NCBI GenBank assembly: GCA_037200885.1
Contig: JBBCIN010000002.1
Span: 372,001 to 436,000 of the forward strand
Length of the DNA stretch: 64,000 bases
Source: PMG-095 sp037200885
GTDB lineage: Bacteria; Myxococcota_A; Polyangia; Polyangiales; Polyangiaceae
Direction of reading: 5' to 3'
The notes under the pieces are model-generated. The model ran no database searches, was not told the DNA's origin, and was given only the letters and a program-made list of their open reading frames with translations. This document shows positions 50,865 to 60,191 of the stretch, piece after piece. A program made the translations under genes and the position numbers. The first letter of the stretch is position 1; each line of letters begins with the position of its first letter.

Positions 50865-52676
50865 ATGTATGCTGGTTCAGTGAAGGCGCCGACCGGCGGA
50901 CCAAACGAGGGTCTCGAACCGACACGGCGGAACGCGCCGCGGAGTCGGGCGTGGTTTGCCGCGGGGTGTGCGGCCCTCTCCTACTTGCTCGCTCCCATTG
51001 GAGCTGCAGCAGAAACGACGCGCGAGGGGGTGCAGCTACGCGTCACCGGAAGCCTCATCATCGAAGCCAGCGCATCGCAGCTACCTGGCGGCAGTGAGCT
51101 CGAAGCGCGGCTACTCGACGACGCGGGCCACGCCGTGCCCGGGGCCCTACTCCAGATCAAACCGTTGAACGCGAGCCTCCCGCTCTCGGCTCGCGATTGT
51201 CAATCGCGTACGGGTTCGCTGCCCGCGAATGGCAGCGGCGCATACCTCGTCCGTAGCAACGGTGCAGGCTCGTTGTGCGTGCATTTCGATGGCACTCCGG
51301 AGCGCGCCGAGTTCGAGCTCGGCTTCACCGACAGCGATGGTCTGTATGCAACGACGAGTCGCAAGGTCGTGGCCGACAGCGCAACTCGCAGCGTGCAGAT
51401 GGCCTTCGCGCCTGCGCCGAGCGTGCTCGCGCTCGAGCGGGAGAGCCAAACTCTCACGCTCGCGACCAGACCGGTGCCAGCGCTTCTGCCTGGCGAAGCA
51501 CTCGAGAGTCTCAGCATATCGTTCGGCGTGAAACGCGACGGGCAGGCCATGCAAGCACTCGGCGTCGCATCCGTGGAGATCGGCAGCAACGGCGAGTTCC
51601 GTGTTCCGAGCAGACTCTTGGGCATGCCCGGACCTCTCGAGATCAGCGCCGAATTTGCCGGCAGCAAGACGACGCGCGCGGCCCGCACGCTGACTCGCGC
51701 CACGGCGACGGCATTGGTCGAGCTGTCGCTGGCAGAACCCGTCGTCGCCAGTCGCCCCGAGAGCGGCGTGCGGCTACGCTTGCGCGTGCGCTCGGTCGCA
51801 GGCGCGGTGCGCAGCGGTTCGGTCGAAGCGCGCAGCGGGGGTTCGATTCTGAGCAGCGCGCGCGTGACCGACGGTCTCGCCGAGTTGTATCTACAGCTCG
51901 AAGAGAGCGCGGCGAAGAGTCGCCCGCTCGAGCTGCGCTACGCTTCGGATGCTCCTTGGTGGATCGCTGGTCCCGAGTTGTCCGTCGCGATCCCAGTCTT
52001 GCCGCCGAGCCCGTGGCGACGCGTCGCCTGGATCGCCGCCGTCGTGATCCTCGGCTCATGGCTGCTCTTGGGTTGGCAGCGGCCGCGACGCCACGAACGC
52101 AGAATCAATACGCTTCTCCCGCGTCATTCTGCCCGCGCGGCGGTCGATCTGATCGAGGTCGGCGATCTGCGCAGCGGTTGGCGTGGACGCGTGCTCGACG
52201 CGCACGACAGCACACCGATCGCGGGGGCCGTGGTGCTCGTGCGCCTGCCTGCCTTCGACGCGAGCGGCGTGCTACGCACGGCGCGCAGCGATCAGCAAGG
52301 CGCGTTCATTCTCGACAGCGAGGACCCGCCCGGCCCCGGGGCCGCGCTCGAAGTCCGCGCGCCGCTCCACACGCCCCTGGTGGCGCCAATGCCGCCACCA
52401 GGCACGCTCGTCTTGTCTCTGACCTCGCGACGTCGCACGTTGCTTGGCCGCTTTGTCGAGTGGGCCACCCACGACGGCGGCTGGGAACGCCACGGGGAAG
52501 CGACCCCGGGCGAGGTCGCGCGCCGAACCGATCGCAGCGAAGTTGCGAAATGGGCGAGCGCCCTGGACGAAGCCGCCTTCGGTCCCGACCCGCTGTCCGA
52601 GGCAAAAGAGCAAGCGGTGCTCGGTCAGGAACCACCTCACAATCGAAAGCAGGCGTTGAAAAACGATCGCGCGTGA
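50865..52676 (+). CDS. large membrane protein with extracytoplasmic Ig-like region and carboxypeptidase-regulatory-like domain
   Basis: About 603 residues from ATG 50865; a GTG at 50880 and upstream in-frame starts exist. A signal-like helix (WFAAGCAALSYLLAPIGAAA) precedes about 370 residues of beta-rich sequence with Ig-like strands. A membrane helix (VAWIAAVVILGSWLLLGW) is next. Then comes a domain resembling carboxypeptidase regulatory folds (WRGRVLDAHDSTPIAGAVVLV ... ARSDQQGAFIL), and an acidic/helical tail. Function unknown; the protein probably straddles the inner membrane. It is divergent from the HEAT gene and 109 nt before ftsY. Confidence 0.72.
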   Translation: MYAGSVKAPTGGPNEGLEPTRRNAPRSRAWFAAGCAALSYLLAPIGAAAETTREGVQLRVTGSLIIEASASQLPGGSELEARLLDDAGHAVPGALLQIKPLNASLPLSARDCQSRTGSLPANGSGAYLVRSNGAGSLCVHFDGTPERAEFELGFTDSDGLYATTSRKVVADSATRSVQMAFAPAPSVLALERESQTLTLATRPVPALLPGEALESLSISFGVKRDGQAMQALGVASVEIGSNGEFRVPSRLLGMPGPLEISAEFAGSKTTRAARTLTRATATALVELSLAEPVVASRPESGVRLRLRVRSVAGAVRSGSVEARSGGSILSSARVTDGLAELYLQLEESAAKSRPLELRYASDAPWWIAGPELSVAIPVLPPSPWRRVAWIAAVVILGSWLLLGWQRPRRHERRINTLLPRHSARAAVDLIEVGDLRSGWRGRVLDAHDSTPIAGAVVLVRLPAFDASGVLRTARSDQQGAFILDSEDPPGPGAALEVRAPLHTPLVAPMPPPGTLVLSLTSRRRTLLGRFVEWATHDGGWERHGEATPGEVARRTDRSEVAKWASALDEAAFGPDPLSEAKEQAVLGQEPPHNRKQALKNDRA

Positions 52677-52785
52677 GTCGTTGGACCTACATTGGGAAAG
52701 CTGGAAAACAGTGTCAGCCCATTGACGGGGCAAAGCGCGCGTTTCTATAGTCCGCTCACACGCCGCACCAGCGCGGTCAGCAGCA

Positions 52786-54029
52786 ATGATTTACGCTCTC
52801 CTCGCGCTTGCCGTCGTCGCCGTCGCCGCCTATTTCTTGTTCCTCAAGAAGGGGCAACCGGCGGAGCTTCCTCCGAGCTCCACAAAAAGCCACCCGCCTC
52901 CGCCCCCGAATCGCTCGGCTAGCCCGCGACGCGCGCCAGAGCCAGGGCCCAACGCGGCAGAGCCTGCCGCAGCTCAACCGCCGGTAGTAAAGCCGATTCC
53001 CCGGCGCGACACCTCCGTCGCCCGAAGTGGCGCCCGTGCCGAGCTCGGGGTCGCGACCCCCTCCCCCGTCGACTCGGGCCGTCGGTCGAGCGGCACGCGA
53101 CATCGACGGTCTGCGCAAAGGCTTGTCGAAGGCGCGTGCCACGGAAGGCTTCTTCGGCCGCCTGCGCGCGCTTTTCTCCGGCAAGAAAGAGCTCAACGCG
53201 GATATCGCCAGCGAGCTCGAAGAGGTGTTGCTGAGCTCGGACGTAGGCGCGGAGACCAGCGCCTTGCTGCTCGCTCGCGTGCGAGAAGCGCTCAGCCAGG
53301 GCGATCTCGCCGATCCCGAGAAGGTCTGGGACGCGCTGCGCGCCGAAGCCGAACGCATCGTCTCGGTCGACGGCACCGCTGGACCGCTCGAGCTGCGCAG
53401 CAAACCGACGGTCGTGCTCTTGGTGGGCGTAAACGGCGCCGGCAAGACGACGACCATTGGAAAGCTTGCAACCAAACTCCAAGCGAACGGCAAGAAGTGC
53501 TTGTTGGCGGCGGGCGACACGTTTCGCGCGGCAGCCGCGCAACAGCTAGTCGTTTGGGGCGATCGAATCGGCTGTGAAGTCGTGCGGGGCAAGGACGGCG
53601 CAGACCCGGGCAGCGTCGTATTCGACGCGATCAAGCGCGCGGAGACATTAGGAGTCGATGTCGTACTTGCTGATACCGCAGGTCGCCTTCACACGAAGTC
53701 GAACCTAATGGCGGAAATGAAAAAGATCGCCAAGACGGCTGAAAAAAGCGCTGGCCGGCGCGCCGCACGAAATATTGCTGGTCATTGATGCGACGAACGG
53801 GCAAAACGCTCTCGCTCAGGCAAAGGAATTTCAGGAGGCGCTCCCACTTACGGGCATCGTGCTGACTAAGCTCGATGGCACTGCCAAAGGGGGCGTGGTG
53901 CTCGGAATCGCCAACGCGCTTCGTCTTCCAGTTCGCTTCGTCGGCCTCGGTGAACGGCCCGACGATCTCCACGAGTTTGCCCCGGCCGACTTCGTGGAGG
54001 CATTACTCGGCCGTGAAGCGGCTGAGTAA
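52786..54029 (+). pseudogene. ftsY: FtsY (SRP receptor) with two apparent +1 frameshifts
   Basis: Three frames must be joined to recover FtsY. Frame 1 (ATG 52786) gives an N-terminal membrane helix and a Pro-rich region. The reading changes at or near C4 (52999-53002) to a frame with the NG domain: GVNGAGKTTTIGK, DTFRAAAAQQL, ADTAGRLHTKSN. It changes again at A6 (53742-53747), after AKTAEK, to one with LLVIDATNGQNALAQAK, TKLDGTAKGGVVLG and the ending PADFVEALLG. Removing one base at each run restores a continuous protein of about 412 residues. FtsY docks ribosome-SRP complexes to SecYEG and is essential, so sequencing or assembly indels are likelier than true loss. Confidence 0.88.
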
Positions 54030-54085
54030 TGCCCCAGCAAATTTCAAGATGAGGAATTCAGGTTGAGTCATAAAGTTTTAGCTTG

Positions 54086-54115
54086 TTGATTGTAAGATTT
54101 TTAGCGTGATATAGT
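54086..54115 (+). promoter_or_regulatory. sigma-70-type promoter of the barrel pair
   Basis: -35 TTGATT (54086-54091), 18-nt spacer, -10 TATAGT (54110-54115, 5 of 6), in an AT-rich patch unusual for this genome. Start would be near 54122, giving a leader of about 100 nt before ATG 54226. Confidence 0.65.
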
Positions 54116-54225
54116 CCCCCGGCGTTTCCGGTTCGCGGAATTGTTCAATAGTTCCAAGTGGTTGCGGTGTTGGAACCGCGCGCTGACCCAATGCGTCGTT
54201 TGAAGGGAAAGCGGAAGAGGCATCG

Positions 54226-55242
54226 ATGAAGTCAAGTCCCATCGGGCTCCTCGTGGCAGTAGCCCTCGGCATATTCCCTGCGCAAAGCTGGGCGCAAGCC
54301 AAAGCAGGGAAGGCCACGGTGGCCGGAAAAGCTGCGGCGGCAAAAGATAGCAACGGCGTGATCGACGCTGACGCGAGTGGTAGCGCCGCGGCTAGTACCG
54401 GCAGTGATGCCGCTGCTGATGCTGCTCCCGCCGCTGCTGGCGATACTCCCGGCGATGCTGGCGAGGAAACCGGAGAAACGCCAACTGGCTCCGGTCTCGA
54501 CGACATCTGCAAGATCGACCCCGCGGCATGTCCTAATCTGGACATGGACAAGGAGGCGGCTCGACCGTTGAAGGAGCAAATCTTCGCGGTCCAGCAAGCG
54601 TACGCATTGCGCGTTCGCCGCTTCGAGCTGCAAGCGGGTTGGTCGGTGAGTATGAACGACCAGTTCGTCGGCCACCCGGCCCCGGTTCTGGCGCTCAACT
54701 ACTACATCACCAACGTCCTCGCGATCGGCGTGAACGGCTCGTGGTACGCGCCCTTCAACGTCGACCAGGCGTTCAACGCGCAGGTTCGGCGTGCCGCGCG
54801 CGTCGCCGTGCCGCTCACCGAGTACCAGTGGGGTGCTGCGCTGAACTTCACCTACGTCCCCGCCTACGGTAAGTTCGCAGGCTTCGGGGACTTCATCTTC
54901 CACTACGACGCGTACGTAGTGGGCGGCGTCGGTGCAATGAGCGTCCGGCCAATCCCGGTCATCGACCCGAACTATCGTAACTTCTCGTACGAGCCGAAGC
55001 TGGCCTTCAATGCGGGCATCGGTCTGCGCATCTTCTTCAATCGCTGGTTTGCCGCGGTTTTGGAAGTGCGTGACTATGTGTTCAACGACAAGCTCGAAAA
55101 CCTCAGTTCGTCGCAAATCCCTGCCGTCGCGCAGAATCCTGCGACGTGGTACGGCGATACGAGCCTGACGAACAACGTGCAAGCACAGCTTGGTGCTGCG
55201 ATCTTCCTCCCGTTCTCGTTCGACTACCGGTTGCCGAAGTGA
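54226..55242 (+). CDS. outer-membrane beta-barrel protein (OMP_myx-type, GltA/GltB-like)
   Basis: 338 residues. Signal peptide ending SWAQAKA, then an Ala/Asp/Gly-rich linker of about 70 residues with four Cys nearby (DDICKIDPAACPNL). The remainder is a barrel with alternating strands (YALRVRRFELQAGWSVSMND, PVLALNYYITNVLAIGVNGS) closing with AAIFLPFSFDYRLPK. Related proteins in Myxococcus are paired outer-membrane barrels of the gliding complex (GltA, GltB). The stop overlaps the next start (TGATG), so the two are co-translated. Assignment to Glt is by context and pairing. Confidence 0.78.
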   Translation: MKSSPIGLLVAVALGIFPAQSWAQAKAGKATVAGKAAAAKDSNGVIDADASGSAAASTGSDAAADAAPAAAGDTPGDAGEETGETPTGSGLDDICKIDPAACPNLDMDKEAARPLKEQIFAVQQAYALRVRRFELQAGWSVSMNDQFVGHPAPVLALNYYITNVLAIGVNGSWYAPFNVDQAFNAQVRRAARVAVPLTEYQWGAALNFTYVPAYGKFAGFGDFIFHYDAYVVGGVGAMSVRPIPVIDPNYRNFSYEPKLAFNAGIGLRIFFNRWFAAVLEVRDYVFNDKLENLSSSQIPAVAQNPATWYGDTSLTNNVQAQLGAAIFLPFSFDYRLPK

Positions 55243-56138
55243 TGGGCAAAGGGCGAGGCATGACGATCACGAAACAGATGACTATCAAGCGGCTGGTGTC
55301 CGTGCTGGCTGCTGCGCTTGCACTTTTCGCCTTCACCGAACGCGCCGAGGCGCAGCAAATCTTGCTCACGGGGCCGCTCGCAGGTGCGCCCGCCGTGCGC
55401 AAGCTGCGCCAGCACGGGAAGGGACGCTTCGAGGTGGCTCCGGCCGTCTCGTTCAGCCTCTTGGATGAGTACCAGCGCACGATCTTCGTAGGCGCGCGGC
55501 TCCAATACCACTTCACTGATTGGCTCTCGTTCGGTGCTTGGGGCGCCGTTGGCGCCGCACACTTGTCAACGCACCTCACCGACCAGATTCAGGACGTAAA
55601 CGCGGGCCGGCGTGCCAGTGACCCGGCCGGCGTTACGCTCGACCGCCAATTGACGGCCGTGAACCTCGGTCCGGATTTCGAGAAGCAACTCGGCACCGTA
55701 GACTGGGTAGTCGCTCCGCAGCTGACCGCAGTTCCGTTCCGCGGCAAGTTGGCCTTGTTCCAGAGCATCTATCTGGATACGGATTTGTACTTCTTCGCCG
55801 GTCCAGCCATCGTCGGCCTGACCGAGCGCAAAAACTGCGCAGGCACTGCCGCCGATCCGTGCGTGAACAGCTTCCCGATGGCGAGTCGCGTGACGGTCGC
55901 ACCGACCTTTGGTCTCGGTTTCGACTTCTTCATCAACAAGTGGAGCGCCATCGGTTTCGAGTACCGCGCGATGCCCTTCTCTTGGAACACGGGCGGCTTC
56001 GACACGGCTGGTGGCGGGCAGGACAAGAAGTTCCCCGACAACAAGATCACCAACGACGACCGCCAGTTCCATTTCAACTCGGTGCTGACGCTGAGCTTCA
56101 ACGTCTATCTGCCGTTTCAGTACAAGGTCAGTGAGTAA
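55242..56138 (+). CDS. second outer-membrane beta-barrel protein of the pair (GltA/GltB-like)
   Basis: 298 residues if ATG 55242 is used; ATG 55260 or 55278 give a cleaner signal peptide (MTIKRLVSVLAAALALFAF). Signal cleavage after ERAEAQ. Barrel strands: FEVAPAVSFSLLDEYQRTIF, LQYHFTDWLSFGAWGAVG, then LYFFAGPAIVGLTERKNC and the closing FNSVLTLSFNVYLPFQYK. Two Cys (NCAGTAADPC) lie in a loop. Co-transcribed with the previous barrel and ended by the terminator at 56181. Confidence 0.78.
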   Translation: MGKGRGMTITKQMTIKRLVSVLAAALALFAFTERAEAQQILLTGPLAGAPAVRKLRQHGKGRFEVAPAVSFSLLDEYQRTIFVGARLQYHFTDWLSFGAWGAVGAAHLSTHLTDQIQDVNAGRRASDPAGVTLDRQLTAVNLGPDFEKQLGTVDWVVAPQLTAVPFRGKLALFQSIYLDTDLYFFAGPAIVGLTERKNCAGTAADPCVNSFPMASRVTVAPTFGLGFDFFINKWSAIGFEYRAMPFSWNTGGFDTAGGGQDKKFPDNKITNDDRQFHFNSVLTLSFNVYLPFQYKVSE

Positions 56139-56180
56139 GCTCGCGGCCTGATTGCGCACCCGGTGCGCTAGACACAAAAA

Positions 56181-56209
56181 AACGCCCCGCCGAAAGCGGG
56201 GCGTTTTGC
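56181..56209. terminator. bidirectional rho-independent terminator
   Basis: Stem AACGCCCCGC/GCGGGGCGTT with loop CGAAA. It is preceded by A-rich sequence on the left and followed by TTTTGCG on the right, so it can end both the barrel operon (plus) and the HEAT gene (minus). Confidence 0.85.
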
Positions 56210-56265
56210 GTTTGTGCGGCGCGGCGCTGGCCGCGCCTGGAGCGTGAGCGACGGACCGGACGCCG

Positions 56266-57009
56266 TCAGCTCTTCTGTACTTTGTCGCCGACGAGGCGGA
56301 ACCCCGGCGGCAACGCTTTCTTGGTGCGGTCAGCGAGATCCGCTGGAATGAGCCACGCGCGATCCGCGAGGCCCTGAGCGATCCGGTTCTGGACGCGTCG
56401 GGACTCTTCAGTCTCGAGGGCAGTGACGAGGGCCGGAAGGCTGGCACTGTCGTTGATGGCAAAAAGCGTCGTGGCCGACGTGAAGCGAACTGGCTCGCTC
56501 ATATCGCCGAGGAAGGGTTCGACCGCGAGCCGCACCTCTTCCGTCGGATAGACCTCGAGCGCTTGGATCAGCTGCACCTTGGGTTCGGCGTTGCGCACGT
56601 ACTCAGTGTCGAACTTTTCGAGAATACCAAGCAGCTCACGCGCGGCTTGCGCCTCATCCGTGATGATTGCGCGCAGCACCTTGAGCGGCCAAGTCAGGCT
56701 TTCCGCCTTTTGACAGTACTCACGGATCGGCTCGAGAGCGTCCTCACCCGCGGAGACGATCCCGCGCATACAGGATTCCTTCTCTTCCTGATCCGTAATC
56801 GAAGGGTCGAGCACCCAGTCGAAGCGCTTGAGCAACGCGGAGGCAGCCTGCGCGGTCCCCATGCGACCGAGCTCCTGAATCGCCTCTTGGCGATCGAAGT
56901 TCTGCGACAACTTGTTGGCTAGTAAACGCTCGAGGCGCGCGATCTCTTTTTGGGATGGGCGCGGCGGCTGGTCGCTCTTGTTCTTGCTCAGAAAATCGAA
57001 AATTCCCAT
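56266..57009 (-). CDS. cytoplasmic HEAT-repeat protein
   Basis: 247 residues from ATG 57009 (MGIFDFLSKNK); an upstream frame is Arg-rich and not homologous. HEAT repeats run through it (NFDRQEAIQELGRMGTAQAASALLKRF, PVRFTSATTLFAINDSASLPALVTAL). No signal peptide. A similar HEAT protein is widespread in myxobacteria; function unknown, probably protein-protein docking. Confidence 0.8.
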   Translation of the reverse strand: MGIFDFLSKNKSDQPPRPSQKEIARLERLLANKLSQNFDRQEAIQELGRMGTAQAASALLKRFDWVLDPSITDQEEKESCMRGIVSAGEDALEPIREYCQKAESLTWPLKVLRAIITDEAQAARELLGILEKFDTEYVRNAEPKVQLIQALEVYPTEEVRLAVEPFLGDMSEPVRFTSATTLFAINDSASLPALVTALETEESRRVQNRIAQGLADRAWLIPADLADRTKKALPPGFRLVGDKVQKS

Positions 57010-57130
57010 GGTCCTATTGCGGCGCGCGGAGGAGCGCTGGACGCGCGCCGGCTCGTGCATATAGCTCGAAACCCCGCGTCGTCCCAGCACTCCGGCGCGT
57101 TCCGGCGCGTTTGCGCGCGGAAAGCGCCGC

Positions 57131-58582
57131 TCAGGACAAGGGAACCGCGATCAGCACGACCGCGTTGCCGCGTACCTGAACCTGGTAGCGCACGGGTTTA
57201 CCGTGCTTTTGCGAGGTTTCTGCCTCGCTGGCGCGGATCCGTCCCACGAACGCTTCGAACGTGATGTGCTCCACGGGTTCGCCGATCTGACGCTTGGCGG
57301 CGATGTATTCGTCGAACAGGCGCCGGTAGTACTGGTCGGCATTCTCGGCTGCCAGCGACGCTGCGACACTGGGGTCGACGCTGCCGGCCACGGAGCTCTC
57401 GTCGACCGCGAGGGCTTCTTGAAAGTCGCGCGCGCTCGGCCCCTGGGACGGTCGACCCTGCTCGTCCGTGGTGTCCTCGGCCACGCCCATCATGGCATTG
57501 AGCAGTGAATTGATGCGGAACACGAGGCCGCCCAATTCATCGTGCTCGAGCTGAAAGCGGAGCTCCGAATTGCCGTTGATGATCGCGAGCAGGCCGTCTT
57601 CGAGTTCGGACACGGGACCCGAGATGTAGTTGCCGAGCAGCGTGCCGCCCACGACGACCAAGAGCAGGCCGAGACCGGAAACCGCAAATACCGGCCACAG
57701 CAGACCCGGCACGCTGTCGACGAGTGAGGATGGAACTGCGGCGATGATCACGCCTCGCGTCTCACCCGAGTAACCATCGAGCGGCACCGCGCCGAACAGA
57801 TTGCCCGCGCCGGGAACGTCAACCGTCACTACCCCGCCAGAGGTGAGCGCTTGCTTGGATGCTGCGGTGACGCTCGCCTGATTGGCGGACGCGACGACGC
57901 CAGCCGGCGCCGCGCTGTCCGCGACGATCTCGACCGTCTCCGACACGGCGGCCAAGAGCAGCGTGTGACCGCTAGTCAAATCACTGGTGCGCGTCAGCCG
58001 CTCGTCGTTCAACGGCGTGCCGACCACCAATGCTCCGAGCACGGCGCCGTTCTCACCGCGCAACGGCGCGTAGCTCGCGAGCATTTGCTCCTGGCGCTTG
58101 TGATTGACCCAGAGCGCGCTCGCCGTATGACCGGTCTTGAGCGATTCAGCCAGTGACGGGTACGCGGCGGCCACGTTCTCGCCACGCATCAACGCCGAAC
58201 CGTTGCGCCCGACCGCGACGCCCTGGGCGTCGACGATCAGCACCAACGAGGGTGCCATCTTAGCAAATAGTGGTTCGCTCACCGCGGCGTCGCGCAAACG
58301 ATTGGCCTCCGCGGTCGCAGCTTCGCTGCGAGCATCCGCCGTGCCACTGGCAAGCGCGGCATGCACCGAAGGGGCACTCGCATTGCCGTCCAGCCAGCGC
58401 TCCATGCGCAGGCCGTCGAGCGCGAGCTGCGCGTTCGCGGCGCGCAGCGCCTGCGCAACTTCCCGTTTGCGTTCGGCCTGATTGGCGAGCACGTCGTTCA
58501 GTGACGTGGCCAAGAGAACATACGTGAGTAGGCCGACGACAACGACGATACCGGCGTTTACAATGATGATCTTCCAACGCAT
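57131..58582 (-). CDS. membrane sensor-like protein, MXAN_5187-type C-terminus
   Basis: 483 residues from ATG 58582 (MRWKIIIVNAGIVVV). The first membrane helix is at residues 5-27. A periplasmic domain of about 250 residues with cache-like features follows (PSLVLIVDAQGVAVGRNGSA, ASYAPLRGENGAVLGALVVG). The second helix is LLWPVFAVSGLGLLLVVVGGTLLG. A HAMP-like segment (ISGPVSELEDGLLAIINGN) comes next, and the last 75 residues (YYRRLFDEYIAAKRQIGEP, then ITFEAFVGRI) form the domain named after M. xanthus MXAN_5187. No kinase domain, so output is unknown. Confidence 0.8.
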   Translation of the reverse strand: MRWKIIIVNAGIVVVVGLLTYVLLATSLNDVLANQAERKREVAQALRAANAQLALDGLRMERWLDGNASAPSVHAALASGTADARSEAATAEANRLRDAAVSEPLFAKMAPSLVLIVDAQGVAVGRNGSALMRGENVAAAYPSLAESLKTGHTASALWVNHKRQEQMLASYAPLRGENGAVLGALVVGTPLNDERLTRTSDLTSGHTLLLAAVSETVEIVADSAAPAGVVASANQASVTAASKQALTSGGVVTVDVPGAGNLFGAVPLDGYSGETRGVIIAAVPSSLVDSVPGLLWPVFAVSGLGLLLVVVGGTLLGNYISGPVSELEDGLLAIINGNSELRFQLEHDELGGLVFRINSLLNAMMGVAEDTTDEQGRPSQGPSARDFQEALAVDESSVAGSVDPSVAASLAAENADQYYRRLFDEYIAAKRQIGEPVEHITFEAFVGRIRASEAETSQKHGKPVRYQVQVRGNAVVLIAVPLS

Positions 58583-58822
58583 CCTGTGGCCCCTTTGGCT
58601 CGAACCCCGGGATCCCGAGATTTGGCCGCGCTCCGACGAAAACGCCCAGCGGCGCTTTGGGGACGACGGTACTACTTGTCCGGGCAGAGCTAAAGTCCAG
58701 GCCGCGCTAAAGTCTGGCCGGGCACGTGCCGCGGAGTGCGTTGGTGTGTGCGTGTTTTTCGCGTTAGCCTCCCGCCTGAGCCGCATGAGCCTTGGGCTCA
58801 CGGTCCGGAAGGGAGCGAGGCA

Positions 58823-59851
58823 ATGCAAAAGACCTTGGTGCTCGTCGACGATCCACTGTTCTGTGAGCACCTCGCGCCAGCTGGTCATCCGGAGCGCCCG
58901 GAACGCCTACATGCGGCACGCGCGGCGATCGCGCGCACCGACTTCGACTTGCGTCGAACGGATCTCGCCACACGCAGCGCCACGAACGACGAGCTCGTCC
59001 GCGTGCATGACGAGGCGTACCTACGGCAACTGGGCCAGGCGGCCGGCCAGGTCGGCTACTTCGACGAGGACACGTTCTATAGCCCGCAGTCGGTGGCCGC
59101 AGCTCGGGCGGGCGCGGGCGCGGCGATCGTGGTCACGGACGCGCTGCTGGACGGCCACGCTGATTTCGGCTTGGCATTGCTGCGTCCACCGGGACATCAC
59201 GCGAGGCCATCGGGCGCGATGGGCTTTTGCTTGCTGAACAACGTCGCGGTCGCTGCCGCGCACGCGCGCGCGCGCGGTATCGAGCGGGTCGCAATCGTGG
59301 ACTTCGACGTGCATCACGGCAATGGCACGCAGGAGATGTTTTACGCCGATCCCTCGGTGCTGTTCATTTCGCTCCACCAATCCCCACTCTATCCGGGAAG
59401 CGGCGCGGCCGAAGAGAATGGCACCGGGGACGGCCGAGGCTACACGTTGAACGTGCCACTCTCCGCCGGCGCTGGCGACGCCGCATACGGCGCGGCGATC
59501 GAGCGGATCGTGGCCCCGGTGCTCGAGGCGTATCGGCCAGGTCTGCTGCTCTTCAGCGCGGGCTTCGACGCGCATGCTCGCGATCCGTTGGCGCAGATGG
59601 AGCTCAGCGACGACGGCTTTCGAGCCATCGTCCAGCGCACGTTGGCCGCGCTCGAACCGGGGGTACCCGTGGGAATGGCCCTGGAGGGCGGTTACGACCT
59701 GAGCGGGCTCGGCAGCTCGCTCGGCGCGGTCCTGCTTGGCTTGGGTGAAGGTCCCGTGGACAATATCCCGGCAGAACGGCTGTGGCAGGCCCATGAGCGA
59801 GATCTGCGTGCGGCGGCAGCAGCCGCAGCGGAACTTTGGAAGCTAGGCTGA
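58823..59851 (+). CDS. histone-deacetylase-family (class II/AcuC-like) amidohydrolase
   Basis: 342 residues from ATG 58823, preceded by AAGGGAGCGAGG. Catalytic signature residues are present: RPPGHHA, DFDVHHGNGTQ (zinc Asp/His), SLHQSPLYPGSG, SAGFDAHARDPLA and the C-terminal ALEGGYDL. Bacterial members deacetylate polyamines, acetoin-pathway or protein substrates; which applies cannot be told. It is a single gene, divergent from the MXAN_5187-type gene. Confidence 0.93.
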   Translation: MQKTLVLVDDPLFCEHLAPAGHPERPERLHAARAAIARTDFDLRRTDLATRSATNDELVRVHDEAYLRQLGQAAGQVGYFDEDTFYSPQSVAAARAGAGAAIVVTDALLDGHADFGLALLRPPGHHARPSGAMGFCLLNNVAVAAAHARARGIERVAIVDFDVHHGNGTQEMFYADPSVLFISLHQSPLYPGSGAAEENGTGDGRGYTLNVPLSAGAGDAAYGAAIERIVAPVLEAYRPGLLLFSAGFDAHARDPLAQMELSDDGFRAIVQRTLAALEPGVPVGMALEGGYDLSGLGSSLGAVLLGLGEGPVDNIPAERLWQAHERDLRAAAAAAAELWKLG

Positions 59852-59949
59852 GAATTTTGTTCGCCGCATTGGGTTGCTGAAGCACCCCGAGGTGAGCTAA
59901 GTACCGCCTGCGTTGGCGACCTTCAGGTCGCCAGTCACCGTAAAATGAC

Positions 59950-60022
59950 GGTGGGTGTAGCTCAGTGGTAGAGCACTGGATTGTGGCTCCGGTTGTCGCG
60001 GGTTCGATCCCCGTCACTCACC
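59950..60022 (+). tRNA. tRNA-His (anticodon GTG)
   Basis: 73 nt including the encoded G at position -1 (59950), which pairs with C73, the identity element of tRNA-His. Acceptor GTGGGTG/CACTCAC (one G-U), anticodon loop TTGTGGC, T arm GCGGG-TTCGATC-CCCGT. Followed directly by its terminator hairpin. Confidence 0.95.
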
Positions 60023-60027
60023 CCGTC

Positions 60028-60059
60028 AGAAGCTGACTCGAAAAAACGAGTCAGCTTCT
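60028..60059 (+). terminator. terminator hairpin after tRNA-His
   Basis: A perfect 13-bp stem AGAAGCTGACTCG/CGAGTCAGCTTCT with an AAAAAA loop, beginning 6 nt after the tRNA. Only a weak T content follows (CCCTATTTCC). Confidence 0.7.
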
Positions 60060-60191
60060 CCCTATTTCCGATCTCCTGCGCTGCCCACAAACTCCGCCAG
60101 GGCACCATTTTTTTAGCGACCCGTCGTGGCTGTAGAAAGCGGGCTGGCGGTGAGTTGTCGAGTATGATGAGGTTTCGGAGGAATGCTCTCA

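Noticed and set aside
53742..53748. A AAA AAG-type slippery site in ftsY suggesting programmed frameshifting
   Set aside because: Restoring the frame needs +1, not -1; the zero-frame phase is wrong for X-XXY-YYZ; and a second independent +1 lesion exists upstream, so indel errors fit better.
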